The notes under the pieces were generated by a model. That model was given only the letters and a program-made list of their open reading frames with translations, ran no database searches and was not told where the DNA came from. A stretch of DNA of 36,094 nt, taken from the NCBI RefSeq assembly GCF_001758465.1, contig NZ_MJIC01000003.1:1-36094 (forward strand), in the 5' to 3' direction. Position numbers and translations under genes: made by a program. Shown here in pieces: positions 8,248 through 16,832 of the stretch (the stretch's first letter is position 1; the number at the start of each line of letters is the position of its first letter). The stretch comes from Marisediminitalea lipolytica. Lineage in GTDB: Bacteria > Pseudomonadota > Gammaproteobacteria > Enterobacterales > Alteromonadaceae.

Positions 8248-8841
8248 ATGAATCGAGTAGCAAAACCATCCTCACGCCACAGCAAAAAAAGCGGTAGCGT
8301 TCGTATAATCAGCGGTCAGTGGCGCGGTCGCCGTTTACCGGTACTGGATGCTGAAGGCTTACGCCCCAGTACCGACCGAACCCGGGAAACGCTGTTTAAC
8401 TGGCTGATGGCCCACGTGCAGGGCAGTCGAGTGCTCGATGTTTTCGCAGGCTCAGGCGTGTTAGGCCTGGAAGCACTCTCCCGCTATGCCAGCGAAAGTG
8501 TTTTTATTGAAAAACAAACGGCAACCGCCAATCAGTTAAAAGCGAATCTGGCGACGCTCAAAACCAATGCCCAGGTTTATTGTGCCGATGCCCTGAGCGT
8601 GCTGCCACAGCTAAAAACGCCCTTTGATATTATTTTTATCGACCCGCCATTCGGGCATAACCTGGTTAACCCTGCCCTGGCCGCACTTTATCAGCACGGC
8701 TTACTCGCAGATAACGCCTTGATTTATGTTGAACAGGAAGCCAATGGCCCCGCCATTGAGATGCCACCGGGTTGTGAGATCATTAAACAAAAACACACCG
8801 GCCAACTGGCATACTGCCTGATTCAGTTCAGCGTTTCTTAA
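8248..8841 (+). CDS. rsmD: 16S rRNA (guanine-966-N2)-methyltransferase RsmD
   Basis: Methylates G966 of 16S rRNA in the 30S subunit. The protein has the family N terminus (RIISGQWRGRRLPV, then LRPSTDRTRETLFNWL), the SAM-binding motif I (VLDVFAGSGVLGLEAL), and the catalytic motif IV DPPFG. Counting from ATG 8248 it has 197 residues, equal to E. coli RsmD (198). An upstream in-frame ATG at 8215 would add 11 residues unlike the family, and neither start has a clear ribosome site. Its stop codon overlaps that of the convergent yjaG-like gene by 4 nt. Confidence 0.94.
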   Translation: MNRVAKPSSRHSKKSGSVRIISGQWRGRRLPVLDAEGLRPSTDRTRETLFNWLMAHVQGSRVLDVFAGSGVLGLEALSRYASESVFIEKQTATANQLKANLATLKTNAQVYCADALSVLPQLKTPFDIIFIDPPFGHNLVNPALAALYQHGLLADNALIYVEQEANGPAIEMPPGCEIIKQKHTGQLAYCLIQFSVS

Positions 8842-9419
8842 GCACCGATTTCCAGACCGATATTGCTGATCCCTTCACTGGCGGCAATGTTTTTCAGCGT
8901 CGCCACTTTCTGCGTCATCGGCGCTTTGGTACTAACCGCATCCAGCAGTTCCTGCTGAATGGCAATCTCAAACTGCATCAACGGATGCGCCTTAACATTG
9001 TCTTCGTCTGCTTCGCCAGTTGCCAGTAAGTAAGCCTCTACACTGCCCTGGGACAGCTTGCTCACCACCACCGCGCCATGTAGATCGACCTTCATTATCA
9101 GGTTAATAGCCGAAGACATGGCAATAGCCGCATCCAACGCAGGATAAACGCCATAAGTCTCATAGTCGGCTACATCCGGGGTTGCTTCCTCAACTTTTTC
9201 CAGTTGGGTGGCAAAATTGATTTTGCTTTTGGGGCTGCACAGCGACTCCCAGATAAGCTCCAGGCACTTTGACAGGGTGTCCGGTTCAGCAAATTCGGTA
9301 AGCTCACAGAATAACTGATAGTTGGGAACCATACGCTGCAGCAGCGCCGCACTGAAAGCAATGGCGTCAGCGCCTTCCAATGCCCGGACCTGGGCGAAGG
9401 TAGAAAGTTTTGTTGTCAA
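8838..9419 (-). CDS. YjaG-family (DUF416) protein
   Basis: The sequence matches E. coli YjaG along its length: QRMVPNYQLFCELTEF, LELIWESL, KINFATQLEKVEEATP, YGVYPALDAAIA, VVSKLSQGSVEAY and the closing GISNIGLEIG. The 193 residues match the family length. No catalytic motif, signal peptide or membrane segment is apparent, so it should be cytosolic and alpha-helical. Its function is unknown. The start appears to be TTG at 9419, preceded by AGG at 7 nt; no ATG or GTG fits the conserved N terminus. It overlaps the rsmD stop by 4 nt in convergent orientation. Confidence 0.88.
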   Translation of the reverse strand: MTTKLSTFAQVRALEGADAIAFSAALLQRMVPNYQLFCELTEFAEPDTLSKCLELIWESLCSPKSKINFATQLEKVEEATPDVADYETYGVYPALDAAIAMSSAINLIMKVDLHGAVVVSKLSQGSVEAYLLATGEADEDNVKAHPLMQFEIAIQQELLDAVSTKAPMTQKVATLKNIAASEGISNIGLEIGA

Positions 9420-9467
9420 AGTTATGCCTGTTAATCAAAGGATAGCGACAAAGTAATGGGGCACATA

Positions 9468-10064
9468 TTAACCTACTTGAGAAAAATAAGTACCCACACC
9501 GTCTAAAAACATCTGGATTGCAATCATTACCAGGATCATTCCCATTAACCGCTCCATTGCTGTGAGACCACGTTCCCCCAACAAACGATGAAAAGCGCCG
9601 GAAAAGAATAATATGGTGGCACTGACCACCCAGGCAGCTCCCAGCGCCAGCGCCCAGTCAGCCATCCTGTCAGGACTCTGGTTAGACAGTAGTATCAGTG
9701 CCGCCAGGGTAGACGGACCCGCAATCAGCGGAATTGCCAGCGGTACGATATAAGGCTCCTCCCCGGCGGCTAAGCCCAGAGGGCTACCACCAGCTTTAGG
9801 GAAGATCATTTTAAGCGCGATTAAAAACAGGATTATTCCGCCAGCAATGCTTACGGTTTCCTGTTTAACATTAAGAAAATCCAATACCGCCTGGCCACTG
9901 AACAAGAAGACGTACAGAATCACCAGCGCAAATAACAATTCACGGATAAGTACCACCCGACGTCGCTTGGGCTCGATCATTTTCAGCACCGACATAAATA
10001 TCGGCAGATTACCGAGCGGATCCATAATTAAAAACAGCATGACTGCCGCCGACCAGGTATCCAT
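9468..10064 (-). CDS. yhgN: YhgN-type MarC-family inner-membrane protein
   Basis: An integral membrane protein of the MarC/UPF0056 (NAAT) family. Six hydrophobic segments can be followed across its 198 residues. Diagnostic stretches are LIMDPLGNLPIFMSVL at the N terminus, then ETVSIAGGIILFLIALKMIFP, AGEEPYIVPLAIPLIAGPSTLA, and ERLMGMILVMIAIQMFLDG near the end; these agree with E. coli YhgN (197 residues). Its transport substrate is not established; MarC itself is no longer thought to be a multidrug exporter. The ATG at 10064 has a GGGGATAA stretch about 8 nt upstream. It appears monocistronic. Confidence 0.92.
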   Translation of the reverse strand: MDTWSAAVMLFLIMDPLGNLPIFMSVLKMIEPKRRRVVLIRELLFALVILYVFLFSGQAVLDFLNVKQETVSIAGGIILFLIALKMIFPKAGGSPLGLAAGEEPYIVPLAIPLIAGPSTLAALILLSNQSPDRMADWALALGAAWVVSATILFFSGAFHRLLGERGLTAMERLMGMILVMIAIQMFLDGVGTYFSQVG

Positions 10065-10183
10065 GACAGTGGTTATCCCCTATGTACATGTTGGGCCAAC
10101 ATTAACCCAAACATAAAGTTTATTTCACAAATTAGTATTTATGCGCTTTACTTTTTGTACTATCACATTTGCAGGTTGCAGTT

Positions 10184-10366
10184 ATGAGTTTAATGACAGT
10201 CCAGGAAGTAGCGGCTTTTCTTAATGTTCAGGAAATCCGCGTTGAGCGTCTACAACGGGAAAGCTTGCTTGTAGCAAAAGAAAAAGACAGCGATGGCAAT
10301 CCTTTATTCGACTCTGACGCAGTAGAAAAATACAAAATCCTCGCAGAGCGACTCGGTGGCATTTAA
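10184..10366 (+). CDS. Small helix-turn-helix (excisionase-like) DNA-binding protein
   Basis: The 60-residue product is almost wholly a MerR/excisionase-type winged helix-turn-helix: MTVQEVAAFLNVQEIRVERLQRE, then the wing region GNPLFDSDAVEKYK. This fold is used by phage excisionases and by small regulators. No integrase or prophage gene is nearby, so a chromosomal regulator is more likely (inference). ATG at 10184 was chosen because AGG lies 8 nt upstream; a TTG at 10169 would add five residues and has no ribosome site. It converges on pepB with a 29-nt gap. Confidence 0.75.
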   Translation: MSLMTVQEVAAFLNVQEIRVERLQRESLLVAKEKDSDGNPLFDSDAVEKYKILAERLGGI

Positions 10367-10395
10367 CCACCGGGCCTGCCAGTTAAGCACTGTTA

Positions 10396-11673
10396 TTACT
10401 GACCAATAAACGCTGCCAGGGTTCTGATTCCTGCTGCTGTAGCGCCTGCTGGCATTTCACTGGTTGCGCTGCCATGGTAAGCCGCGGCCAAATCCAGGTG
10501 CAACCAGCTATCGGTTGGCGTAACGAAGCGCGATAAGAAGCCCGCAGCGTTGGATGCACCGCCCGCGCCACCGCCTTTTTGCGGACGGCTGTTAGCGGTA
10601 TCGGCAAAAGCCGATGGACATTTTTCCTGATGCCAGGTTTGCAGTGGCAGGGGCCAGAATAGCTCTTGCTGGTCCTGCGCAGTAGCCAGAAACGACTGGC
10701 TAAGGGTTGGGTTTAAACTAAACACGGCATGGTAATCGTAACCCAGCGCCACCGTGGCAGCGCCAGTTAAGGTGGCAGCATCAATGACACACTGAGCCTG
10801 AGACTCAGAGGCTGCAAGCAAACCATCGGCCAGTACTAAGCGGCCTTCTGCGTCGGTATTCACAATTTCAACCGAGACGCCATTTTTATAGGTCAGCACA
10901 TCACCCAGTTTATAAGCATGTCCGCTGACCAGGTTTTCCGCGCAGCACAAAAATAACTTAACGCGCTTGTTGAGTCCCTGCATCATTGCCAGACCCAGCG
11001 CACCGGTTACAGTAGCGGCACCGCCCATGTCACATTTCATATCCAGCATACCTTCACTGGACTTCATGCTGTAGCCACCGCTGTCAAAGGTTATTCCTTT
11101 GCCCACCAGCGCATAAGCTACCGGCGCGTCGGCCTGCCCAGTGGGGTTATAATCCAGCTCCAACAAGGCCGGTGGTCGTTCACTGCCACGCCCTACATTG
11201 TAAATGCCAATCCAGCCCTCAGCAGCCAGTTCTTCACCGCTAACAATGCGGTATGTCACAGCGTCGCCTTTTAATGAGAGCAACCAGTCTGCGCTTTGCT
11301 GAGCCAGTTCTGCCGGTGCCAGCTGTTCCGGCGTGTCATTAGTTAATTTACGGGCAAACATCATGGCGGCGATTTGCTGCTCAGCGGCTGGTTTCCCGGC
11401 ATTATCACACAGCGTTACCGCGCCTGGGTTGCGGGCTTTAGAAAAGCTCATCACAAAAGTAACCTGATCAATAACCGACCATTCATCGCTTAGTGTGACT
11501 GACGGAATGCCAAGACTGTCAATTTGTCTCGCCGCTTTACGAATCAAGCGCAGTCTTTCAGCCTCGTTTGGGATATGAATATGAATTTCGTCACCGGACA
11601 AGCTTATCAGCGCCTTATCTCCCCATTGCTCAGGGGCGGCGTTACGGGTGATCTTCACTTTCATGTCAGTCAT
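10396..11673 (-). CDS. pepB: Peptidase B (M17 leucyl-aminopeptidase family)
   Basis: A cytosolic dinuclear-metal aminopeptidase of the M17 family. The C-terminal catalytic domain has all signature segments: GKGITFDSGGYSMK with the metal-binding lysine and aspartate, MKCDMGGAATV, and the family signature NTDAEGRLVLADGL with the catalytic arginine. The N-terminal third (KAARQIDSLGI, YNVGRGSERPP) matches PepB rather than the longer PepA. The 425 residues equal E. coli PepB (427). GGAG lies 5 nt before the ATG. The gene is divergent from sfsA with only 32 nt between the two starts, so their promoters must overlap or lie within coding sequence. Confidence 0.95.
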   Translation of the reverse strand: MTDMKVKITRNAAPEQWGDKALISLSGDEIHIHIPNEAERLRLIRKAARQIDSLGIPSVTLSDEWSVIDQVTFVMSFSKARNPGAVTLCDNAGKPAAEQQIAAMMFARKLTNDTPEQLAPAELAQQSADWLLSLKGDAVTYRIVSGEELAAEGWIGIYNVGRGSERPPALLELDYNPTGQADAPVAYALVGKGITFDSGGYSMKSSEGMLDMKCDMGGAATVTGALGLAMMQGLNKRVKLFLCCAENLVSGHAYKLGDVLTYKNGVSVEIVNTDAEGRLVLADGLLAASESQAQCVIDAATLTGAATVALGYDYHAVFSLNPTLSQSFLATAQDQQELFWPLPLQTWHQEKCPSAFADTANSRPQKGGGAGGASNAAGFLSRFVTPTDSWLHLDLAAAYHGSATSEMPAGATAAGIRTLAAFIGQ

Positions 11674-11705
11674 AATACTCCTTACTATTTTTGTCAGGTT
11701 TACCT

Positions 11706-12410
11706 ATGCAGTTTACTTCACCTTTGTTGCGCGGCACACTCCTGAAGCGCTATAAACGTTTTTTTGCCGACATATTGCTCGATTCAGGCGAGCAGATCAC
11801 CGCCCACTGCCCTAATACCGGCGCGATGACAGGCTGTGCGGAGCCCGGCTATACCGTTTGGGTGAGCCCCTCAGATAACCCAAAGCGTAAACTTAAGTTC
11901 ACATGGGAGCTGGCCGTAACCCACAAAGGTGAATGGATAAGTGTCAATACGCATCGGGCTAACAAATTGGTTCAGACTGCGCTGGAAACCTTTTCCATTA
12001 CAGAAATCAGCGACTATACCGACGTCAAACGGGAAGTCAGTCCTGCCGGTTTTCATTCGCGTTTTGATTTTTGTGTTACCCGACACGACGACTCGCCGCT
12101 ATATATTGAGGTGAAGTCAGTGACACTGGCCCAGGACGATAAAGGCTATTTTCCCGATGCTGTAACCAGTCGGGGAACAAAGCACGCACAAGAGCTGGCG
12201 GCACTGGCGGAAGAAGGCGTTGCCACCTGTCTGCTATTTTGTGTACAGCATACCGGCATTAAAAGTGTACAACTGGCAGAGCATATTGACGCCAAATATG
12301 CCGCTGCGGTGCGCGACGCAGCCCAGAGAGGCGTCCGCGTTTTCGCCGTCGGCTGTCAAATTAGCGAAGAAAAAATTAATATAAATCAATCACTACCAGT
12401 ATTTTTGTAA
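11706..12410 (+). CDS. sfsA: Sugar fermentation stimulation protein SfsA
   Basis: A 234-residue protein, identical in length to E. coli SfsA and matching its conserved blocks: LKRYKRFFADI, CPNTGAMTGC, WELAVT, VNTHRANKL, YIEVKSVTLA, GYFPDAVTSRGTKH and the QRGV segment near the end. An N-terminal OB-like part is followed by a restriction-endonuclease-like core with the ExK motif (IEVKSV). Reported as a non-specific DNA-binding regulator of maltose genes; the nuclease-like core suggests another activity not yet settled. ATG 11706 is preceded by AGG at about 7 nt and gives the family N terminus. It lies directly upstream of dksA, the same order as in E. coli. Confidence 0.94.
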   Translation: MQFTSPLLRGTLLKRYKRFFADILLDSGEQITAHCPNTGAMTGCAEPGYTVWVSPSDNPKRKLKFTWELAVTHKGEWISVNTHRANKLVQTALETFSITEISDYTDVKREVSPAGFHSRFDFCVTRHDDSPLYIEVKSVTLAQDDKGYFPDAVTSRGTKHAQELAALAEEGVATCLLFCVQHTGIKSVQLAEHIDAKYAAAVRDAAQRGVRVFAVGCQISEEKININQSLPVFL

Positions 12411-12540
12411 AAAAAGAGTTGATTTTTAATAAATGGACGTCATATTTGCGCCTTGCTGAAATATGCAGGTACCTTCGGGTACAGCCATGGGGTAAACCAT
12501 AAAGCACTAAGTTTACCTCGTCAGACATAGACACTTTACG

Positions 12541-12569
12541 TTGCCTGTACAATACTATTCTGCTATAGA
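12541..12569 (+). promoter_or_regulatory. Probable sigma-70 promoter of dksA
   Basis: TTGCCT (12541-12546) and TATAGA (12564-12569) are separated by 17 nt, four of six matches each. It lies about 50 nt upstream of the dksA start codon. This is judged by eye only. Confidence 0.45.
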
Positions 12570-12621
12570 TATTTGTTTATTTCGGGACATTTAGGGTGTC
12601 GTAGTGTAGGAGAAGTGACAC

Positions 12622-13071
12622 ATGCCAGCTGAGAAAGAAACCAAATCCCTTGGTCTTTTGGCACTAGCCGGGCTGACCCCGTATCAGCCAAAAGATGACG
12701 AAGAGTATATGAACGATGCTCAGATGGAGCATTTTCGTCAAATACTTAAAGCCTGGCGTAACCAGTTGCGTGAAGAAGTAGATCGCACAGTTACACACAT
12801 GAAGGATGAAGCAGCGAATTTCCCTGATCCGGTAGACCGGGCAGCGCAGGAAGAAGAGTTCAGTTTAGAACTGCGTACCCGCGACCGTGAGCGTAAGCTG
12901 ATCAAGAAAATCGAAAAAACCCTGAAACGCATCGAAGAAGACGATTTTGGTTTTTGTGACCAGTGCGGTATCGAAATCGGTATCCGTCGTCTGGAAGCTC
13001 GTCCCACGGCCGATCTGTGCATCGACTGTAAGACCATGGCTGAAATTAAAGAAAAACAGCTTCAGGGTTAA
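12622..13071 (+). CDS. dksA: RNA polymerase-binding transcription factor DksA
   Basis: DksA binds the secondary channel of RNA polymerase and works with ppGpp to reset transcription in the stringent response. The 149-residue protein (151 in E. coli) has the coiled-coil domain with the two tip acidic residues in the segment [10 protein letters not shown], preceded by the DPVDRA motif, and the C-terminal zinc finger CDQCG...CIDCK with all four cysteines. This is the canonical four-cysteine form, not a zinc-independent DksA2. A strong AGGAG sits 9 nt before the ATG and a plausible promoter is nearby. The inverted repeat that follows may end transcription before gluQ. Confidence 0.97.
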   Translation: MPAEKETKSLGLLALAGLTPYQPKDDEEYMNDAQMEHFRQILKAWRNQLREEVDRTVTHMKDEAANFPDPVDRAAQEEEFSLELRTRDRERKLIKKIEKTLKRIEEDDFGFCDQCGIEIGIRRLEARPTADLCIDCKTMAEIKEKQLQG

Positions 13072-13080
13072 TGACAATGA

Positions 13081-13107
13081 CCGGCCAGCGCAGCATTGAC
13101 TGGCCGG
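13081..13107. terminator. Inverted repeat between dksA and gluQ
   Basis: Eight-base arms (CCGGCCAG / CTGGCCGG) with an 11-nt loop lie 9 nt after the dksA stop. The stem is strong but is not followed by a T run, so it may stabilise the dksA transcript rather than terminate it. Confidence 0.45.
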
Positions 13108-13183
13108 AAATTTCTCCCTCTTCAACCCGGCATCCGCAAAAGGTGGTTGGGTCTCATTATTTGTTCTCACGGCTACCGCTATC

Positions 13184-14110
13184 GTGACCTCTGTCCCTAT
13201 TTCTTCAACGCACTATGTTGGTCGCTTTGCGCCTTCCCCCACCGGACCGCTACATTTTGGTTCGTTAATCGCCGCTTTAGCCAGTTATCTTGATGCCAAA
13301 GCACACAATGGCACCTGGCTGGTGCGTATGGAAGACATTGATGCGCCGCGCTGTATCGCCGGGGCGGATAAACAAATCCTCGACTGTCTTGCTGCACATG
13401 AACTTATCTGGGATGGTAAAGTCCGTTATCAATCAGCCCATCTTGGCGACTATGACAAGGTTTTGGCCGTACTGCGTTCTCAGCAGGTACTTTATGCCTG
13501 TCAGTGCACACGCAAGCAAATAAAAAGCACCGGGGGCGTTTACACCGGTACCTGTCGGGAGCTGGGCTTAGCCGAGTCCGGCAACGCCCTGCGATTTAAA
13601 TGTGACCAACCTGTCACCACATTCAACGACAATCTCCTGGGCCCGGTAGAAATTACCGATCCCCATGCACTGGAAGATACCGTTTTGCGTCGTCGGGATG
13701 GCCTGCACAGCTATAATCTGGTTGTCGTGGCCGACGATATTGCCCAGGGGGTCAACCACATTGTGCGCGGTAGCGATTTACTCGCCACCACTGCGGCACA
13801 CCTTACGCTGTACAGACAACTTGGCGAACAGCCACCTGCTTATGCACATATTCCGGTTGCAGCGACCTCCTCAGGGCGTAAACTAAGCAAACAAAATCAT
13901 GCCAGGCCACTGGATAATCGACATGCGCTGAATAACCTGCAACAGGCGCTGACTTTTTTAGGCTTCGCGGATATCGCCAGCAACCACACTACAACGGCAT
14001 CACTACTTAGTGCAGCCATTAACGCCTGGCAGTATAATAGTGTGCCTAAACAGCACGAAATCATTGTCGACGGGGCAGAATCTACTTATCATAATGGCCC
14101 TGAGATTTAA
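13184..14110 (+). CDS. gluQ: Glutamyl-Q tRNA(Asp) synthetase
   Basis: A truncated glutamyl-tRNA synthetase paralogue that attaches glutamate to the queuosine base of tRNA(Asp). The catalytic domain is complete with the HIGH-type motif (PSPTGPLHFGSL), WLVRMEDID, and the KMSKS-type loop KLSKQNH. The anticodon-binding domain of GluRS is absent, as expected. The zinc site CQC...Y...C typical of GluQ-RS is visible around residues 102-123. Its 308 residues match the family. GTG at 13184 is the only reasonable start, as the conserved HYVGRFAPSPTG begins nine residues later; no ribosome site is obvious. It lies between dksA and pcnB as in E. coli. Confidence 0.95.
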   Translation: MTSVPISSTHYVGRFAPSPTGPLHFGSLIAALASYLDAKAHNGTWLVRMEDIDAPRCIAGADKQILDCLAAHELIWDGKVRYQSAHLGDYDKVLAVLRSQQVLYACQCTRKQIKSTGGVYTGTCRELGLAESGNALRFKCDQPVTTFNDNLLGPVEITDPHALEDTVLRRRDGLHSYNLVVVADDIAQGVNHIVRGSDLLATTAAHLTLYRQLGEQPPAYAHIPVAATSSGRKLSKQNHARPLDNRHALNNLQQALTFLGFADIASNHTTTASLLSAAINAWQYNSVPKQHEIIVDGAESTYHNGPEI

Positions 14111-14114
14111 GGAG
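14109..14114 (+). promoter_or_regulatory. Strong Shine-Dalgarno that fixes the non-AUG start of pcnB
   Basis: AAGGAG overlaps the gluQ stop codon. It stands 8 nt before an ATC (14123) and 11 nt before an ATT (14126), both in the pcnB frame. No ATG, GTG or TTG occurs in that frame until 14198. Confidence 0.8.
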
Positions 14115-14122
14115 TAGTTACC

Positions 14123-15493
14123 ATCATTACCCGCGTTCTGGACAAGGTAAAACGCGCATTAAGCCGCGACAGCGAATCAACACCACAAATTAAAGGTGTG
14201 GTGATCCCTCGCGCTGAACATGCAATTTCCCGAGAAGATATCAGCGATAACGCCCTGAAAGTCATGTACCGCTTAAACAACGCAGGCTTTTCTGCGTATC
14301 TGGTTGGCGGCTGTGTGCGGGATTTAATGCTTGGTCATAAACCCAAAGATTTTGACGTGGTTACCAACGCAACCCCGGAACAAATTAAGGGGTTGTTTCG
14401 TAACTGTCGTCTGATTGGTCGTCGTTTTCGCCTCGCTCATATCGTATTTGGTCGTGAAATTATCGAGGTAGCCACTTTCCGTGGGCACCATAACGAAGAC
14501 CCGTCGGTGGCCAAACAGGACGATGAGGGGCAGTTACTGCGGGATAACGTGTTTGGCACCATCGAAGAAGACGCAGAACGTCGCGATTTTACCTTCAATG
14601 CCATGTATTATGACGTCGCGACCTTTTCGGTTACGGATTTTGCCAATGGTATCAATGCGATTAAACGTGGCGAAGTTGACCTGATAGGCGACCCGGAAGT
14701 CCGCTATCGCGAAGACCCGGTCAGAATGCTGCGTGCCGTGCGCTTTGCCGCCAAGCTGGATATGACTATTAATCCACGCACCGCTAAGCCTATTAAAGAA
14801 TTAGCGCACCTGCTATCGAATATCCCTCCCGCCCGTTTGTTCGAAGAAATGCTTAAGCTTTTCTTGTCCGGTCACGGCCTGCAAACCTTCCGGCTGTTAC
14901 GTGAATACAACCTGCTCGAGCCATTATTCCCAATGCTTGGCAAAGTGTTTGCGGCACCGGATAGCAAAGAAATTGGTTTGATTGAACTGGTGCTAAAGAA
15001 TACCGATGAGCGCATCAACACTGGCCAGCGGGTTACACCAGCGTTTCTGATTGCCACCTTACTGTGGTATCCGGTAGAAGAACACGCCACTAAATTACAG
15101 TCAGAAGCCGGTTTAAATGGTCACGACGCGTTTAACATTGCCATGGGTGATATACTTCATCGTCAGTCGCAGCGCATCATGATCCCTAAACGGTTCAGCA
15201 CTGTGGTCAGGGATATCTGGCACTTGCAGCAACGCCTGCCCCGCCGCTTTGGTCGCCGGGCTTTTCAGTTGCTGTCTCACCCCAAATTCCGCGCAGCCTA
15301 CGACTTTTTATTAGCGCGAGGCCGAACTGAAGGGGGCGATTTACTGGAGCTGGCTGACTGGTGGACTCAATTTCAGGACGCATCGCCTGCCAATCAGAAA
15401 AAAATGCTGAATACCCTGCGTCAGGAAGAGGGGAGAGAGCCCCGTAAACGTCGCCGTCCACGTAAACCAAAGTCAGACAGTCATGCCCAGTAA
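14123..15493 (+). CDS. pcnB: Poly(A) polymerase I
   Basis: Adds 3' poly(A) tails that promote RNA decay and control plasmid antisense RNAs. The nucleotidyltransferase core is intact: LVGGCVRDLMLG and the catalytic pair in KDFDVVTNA, then RRFRLAHI, RRDFTFNAM and the RYREDPVRMLRAVRFA RNA-binding neck. The C terminus is strongly basic (RKRRRPRKPK). The first conventional start is GTG 14198, but the 25 codons before it match the E. coli PcnB N terminus (xxTRVLDKVKRALSR, then VIPRAEHAISR). The strong ribosome site also points to ATC 14123 or ATT 14126. E. coli pcnB is known to start at AUU, which keeps synthesis low, so a rare start appears conserved. From 14123 the protein has 456 residues. Its end overlaps folK by 11 nt. 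Confidence 0.93.
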   Translation: MITRVLDKVKRALSRDSESTPQIKGVVIPRAEHAISREDISDNALKVMYRLNNAGFSAYLVGGCVRDLMLGHKPKDFDVVTNATPEQIKGLFRNCRLIGRRFRLAHIVFGREIIEVATFRGHHNEDPSVAKQDDEGQLLRDNVFGTIEEDAERRDFTFNAMYYDVATFSVTDFANGINAIKRGEVDLIGDPEVRYREDPVRMLRAVRFAAKLDMTINPRTAKPIKELAHLLSNIPPARLFEEMLKLFLSGHGLQTFRLLREYNLLEPLFPMLGKVFAAPDSKEIGLIELVLKNTDERINTGQRVTPAFLIATLLWYPVEEHATKLQSEAGLNGHDAFNIAMGDILHRQSQRIMIPKRFSTVVRDIWHLQQRLPRRFGRRAFQLLSHPKFRAAYDFLLARGRTEGGDLLELADWWTQFQDASPANQKKMLNTLRQEEGREPRKRRRPRKPKSDSHAQ

Positions 15494-15998
15494 ACAAATT
15501 GCTTATATTGGCCTGGGGAGTAACCTTGGCGATTCGGTCAGTCAGTTGGTCTCGGCGTTGTGTGCCATCAGCGAGCTTGCTGACACCCAGGTGCTAAAAG
15601 CATCCTCCTTTTATCAGAGCAAACCGATGGGACCACAGGATCAGCCTGTATATGTTAATGCGGTGGCCCGTATTTCAACGGCGTTGGCCCCCCATGAATT
15701 ACTGGCTGCGTTACAAAAAATTGAGCATTATCACGGCCGCGTTCGGGAAGGAGAACGCTGGGGACCACGAACCTTGGATCTGGATATCCTGCTGTATGGC
15801 GATGAATCGGTAAAAACGCCTGATCTGACTATTCCCCATATCGGTATGGCAGAGCGTGAATTTGTGCTGGTGCCACTTTTTGAAATCGCATCAGAAATGA
15901 TTATGCCTGACGGTTCCCCCCTGGCCTTATGGGTATCCCGTTGCTCGTTGGAAGGACTCAGGCGTCTCGCTTCCATCAACGAACAAGCAGCGCATTAA
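15483..15998 (+). CDS. folK: HPPK, 6-hydroxymethyl-dihydropterin pyrophosphokinase
   Basis: Transfers pyrophosphate from ATP to hydroxymethyl-dihydropterin in folate synthesis. The family is recognised by YIGLGSNLGD at the N terminus, the SSFYQSKPMGPQDQP pterin loop, the HGRVREGERWGPRTLD-type loop, and the metal-binding aspartates of LDLDILLYGD. At 171 residues it is slightly longer than E. coli FolK (159), the extra part being a C-terminal tail. The start lies inside the end of pcnB (11-nt overlap), indicating translational coupling, and there is no strong ribosome site of its own. Confidence 0.95.
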   Translation: MPSKQIAYIGLGSNLGDSVSQLVSALCAISELADTQVLKASSFYQSKPMGPQDQPVYVNAVARISTALAPHELLAALQKIEHYHGRVREGERWGPRTLDLDILLYGDESVKTPDLTIPHIGMAEREFVLVPLFEIASEMIMPDGSPLALWVSRCSLEGLRRLASINEQAAH

Positions 15999-16034
15999 CG
16001 GCTCAGCCGGGTAAATAACATTGGGAGAATGCCC

Positions 16035-16832
16035 ATGAAAAAAATGACAATTTCCACTCTGGTAAAACAAAAACAAAACGGCGACAAAATTACCGCCCTC
16101 ACCGCTTACGATGCAAGTTTCGCCAAGCTGTTCGACGAACAAAACGTGGACGTGCTGTTAATTGGTGATTCGCTGGGGATGGTGCTGCAGGGACAGGACA
16201 GTACTTTGCCAGTAACAACAGCCGAAGTGGCTTATCACACCCGCTCAGTGGCTGCCGGCGTTAACGCAGCATTTGTTATTGCTGACATGCCGTTTATGTC
16301 TTATTCAACACCAGCCCAGGCTTATGAAAATGCAGGCCAGCTGATGGCCGCCGGTGCCAGCATGGTAAAACTGGAAGGTGGCGCCTGGCTGTGCGAAACC
16401 ATTACCGGTCTGAAACAGCGTGGTGTGCCTGTGTGTGGCCATTTAGGTTTAACACCACAGTCCGTTAATGTCTTTGGCGGCTTTAAAGTTCAGGGGCGCG
16501 AAGACGACAAAGCCCGGCAGCTGATCGAAGATGCGCTGGCACTCGAGGCGGCCGGTGCGCAAATGCTGGTGCTCGAATGTGTGCCGACAAAACTGGGCAA
16601 AGCAGTTACCGACCAGTTATCCATTCCGGTGATTGGCATCGGCGCAGGCGTTCATACCGACGGTCAGATCCTCGTTATGCACGATATGTTTGGTGTTAGC
16701 GCCAACTACATGCCCAAATTTTCAAAGAATTACCTCGCTGAAACCGGTGATCTGCGAAAAGCCGTGGCGCTGTACATCGAGCAGGTTAAAAATGGTCAGT
16801 TTCCTGGCCCAGAACATAGCTTTGACAAATGA
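16035..16832 (+). CDS. panB: 3-methyl-2-oxobutanoate hydroxymethyltransferase
   Basis: First committed step of pantothenate synthesis, making ketopantoate from alpha-ketoisovalerate and methylene-tetrahydrofolate. Its 265 residues (264 in E. coli) form a TIM barrel with conserved [23 protein letters not shown] (metal ligand Asp), [15 protein letters not shown] (Lys and Glu), GHLGLTPQS, and the catalytic LVLECVP and IGIGAG segments. ATG 16035 is chosen because GGGAG lies 7 nt upstream; an ATG two codons earlier is too close to that site. The gene is 36 nt after folK and overlaps panC by 4 nt. Confidence 0.97.
   Translation: MKKMTISTLVKQKQNGDKITALTAYDASFAKLFDEQNVDVLLIGDSLGMVLQGQDSTLPVTTAEVAYHTRSVAAGVNAAFVIADMPFMSYSTPAQAYENAGQLMAAGASMVKLEGGAWLCETITGLKQRGVPVCGHLGLTPQSVNVFGGFKVQGREDDKARQLIEDALALEAAGAQMLVLECVPTKLGKAVTDQLSIPVIGIGAGVHTDGQILVMHDMFGVSANYMPKFSKNYLAETGDLRKAVALYIEQVKNGQFPGPEHSFDK

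Noticed and set aside
10184..10366. The helix-turn-helix protein as a prophage excisionase
   Set aside because: No integrase, attachment-site repeat or other phage gene is nearby.
13096..13293. Plus-strand open frame overlapping the start of gluQ
   Set aside because: It runs in another frame through the conserved GluQ N terminus, has no family match and ends within gluQ.
14198..14200. GTG as the start of pcnB
   Set aside because: It would remove the conserved N-terminal residues and has no ribosome site, while AAGGAG fits a start 75 nt upstream.
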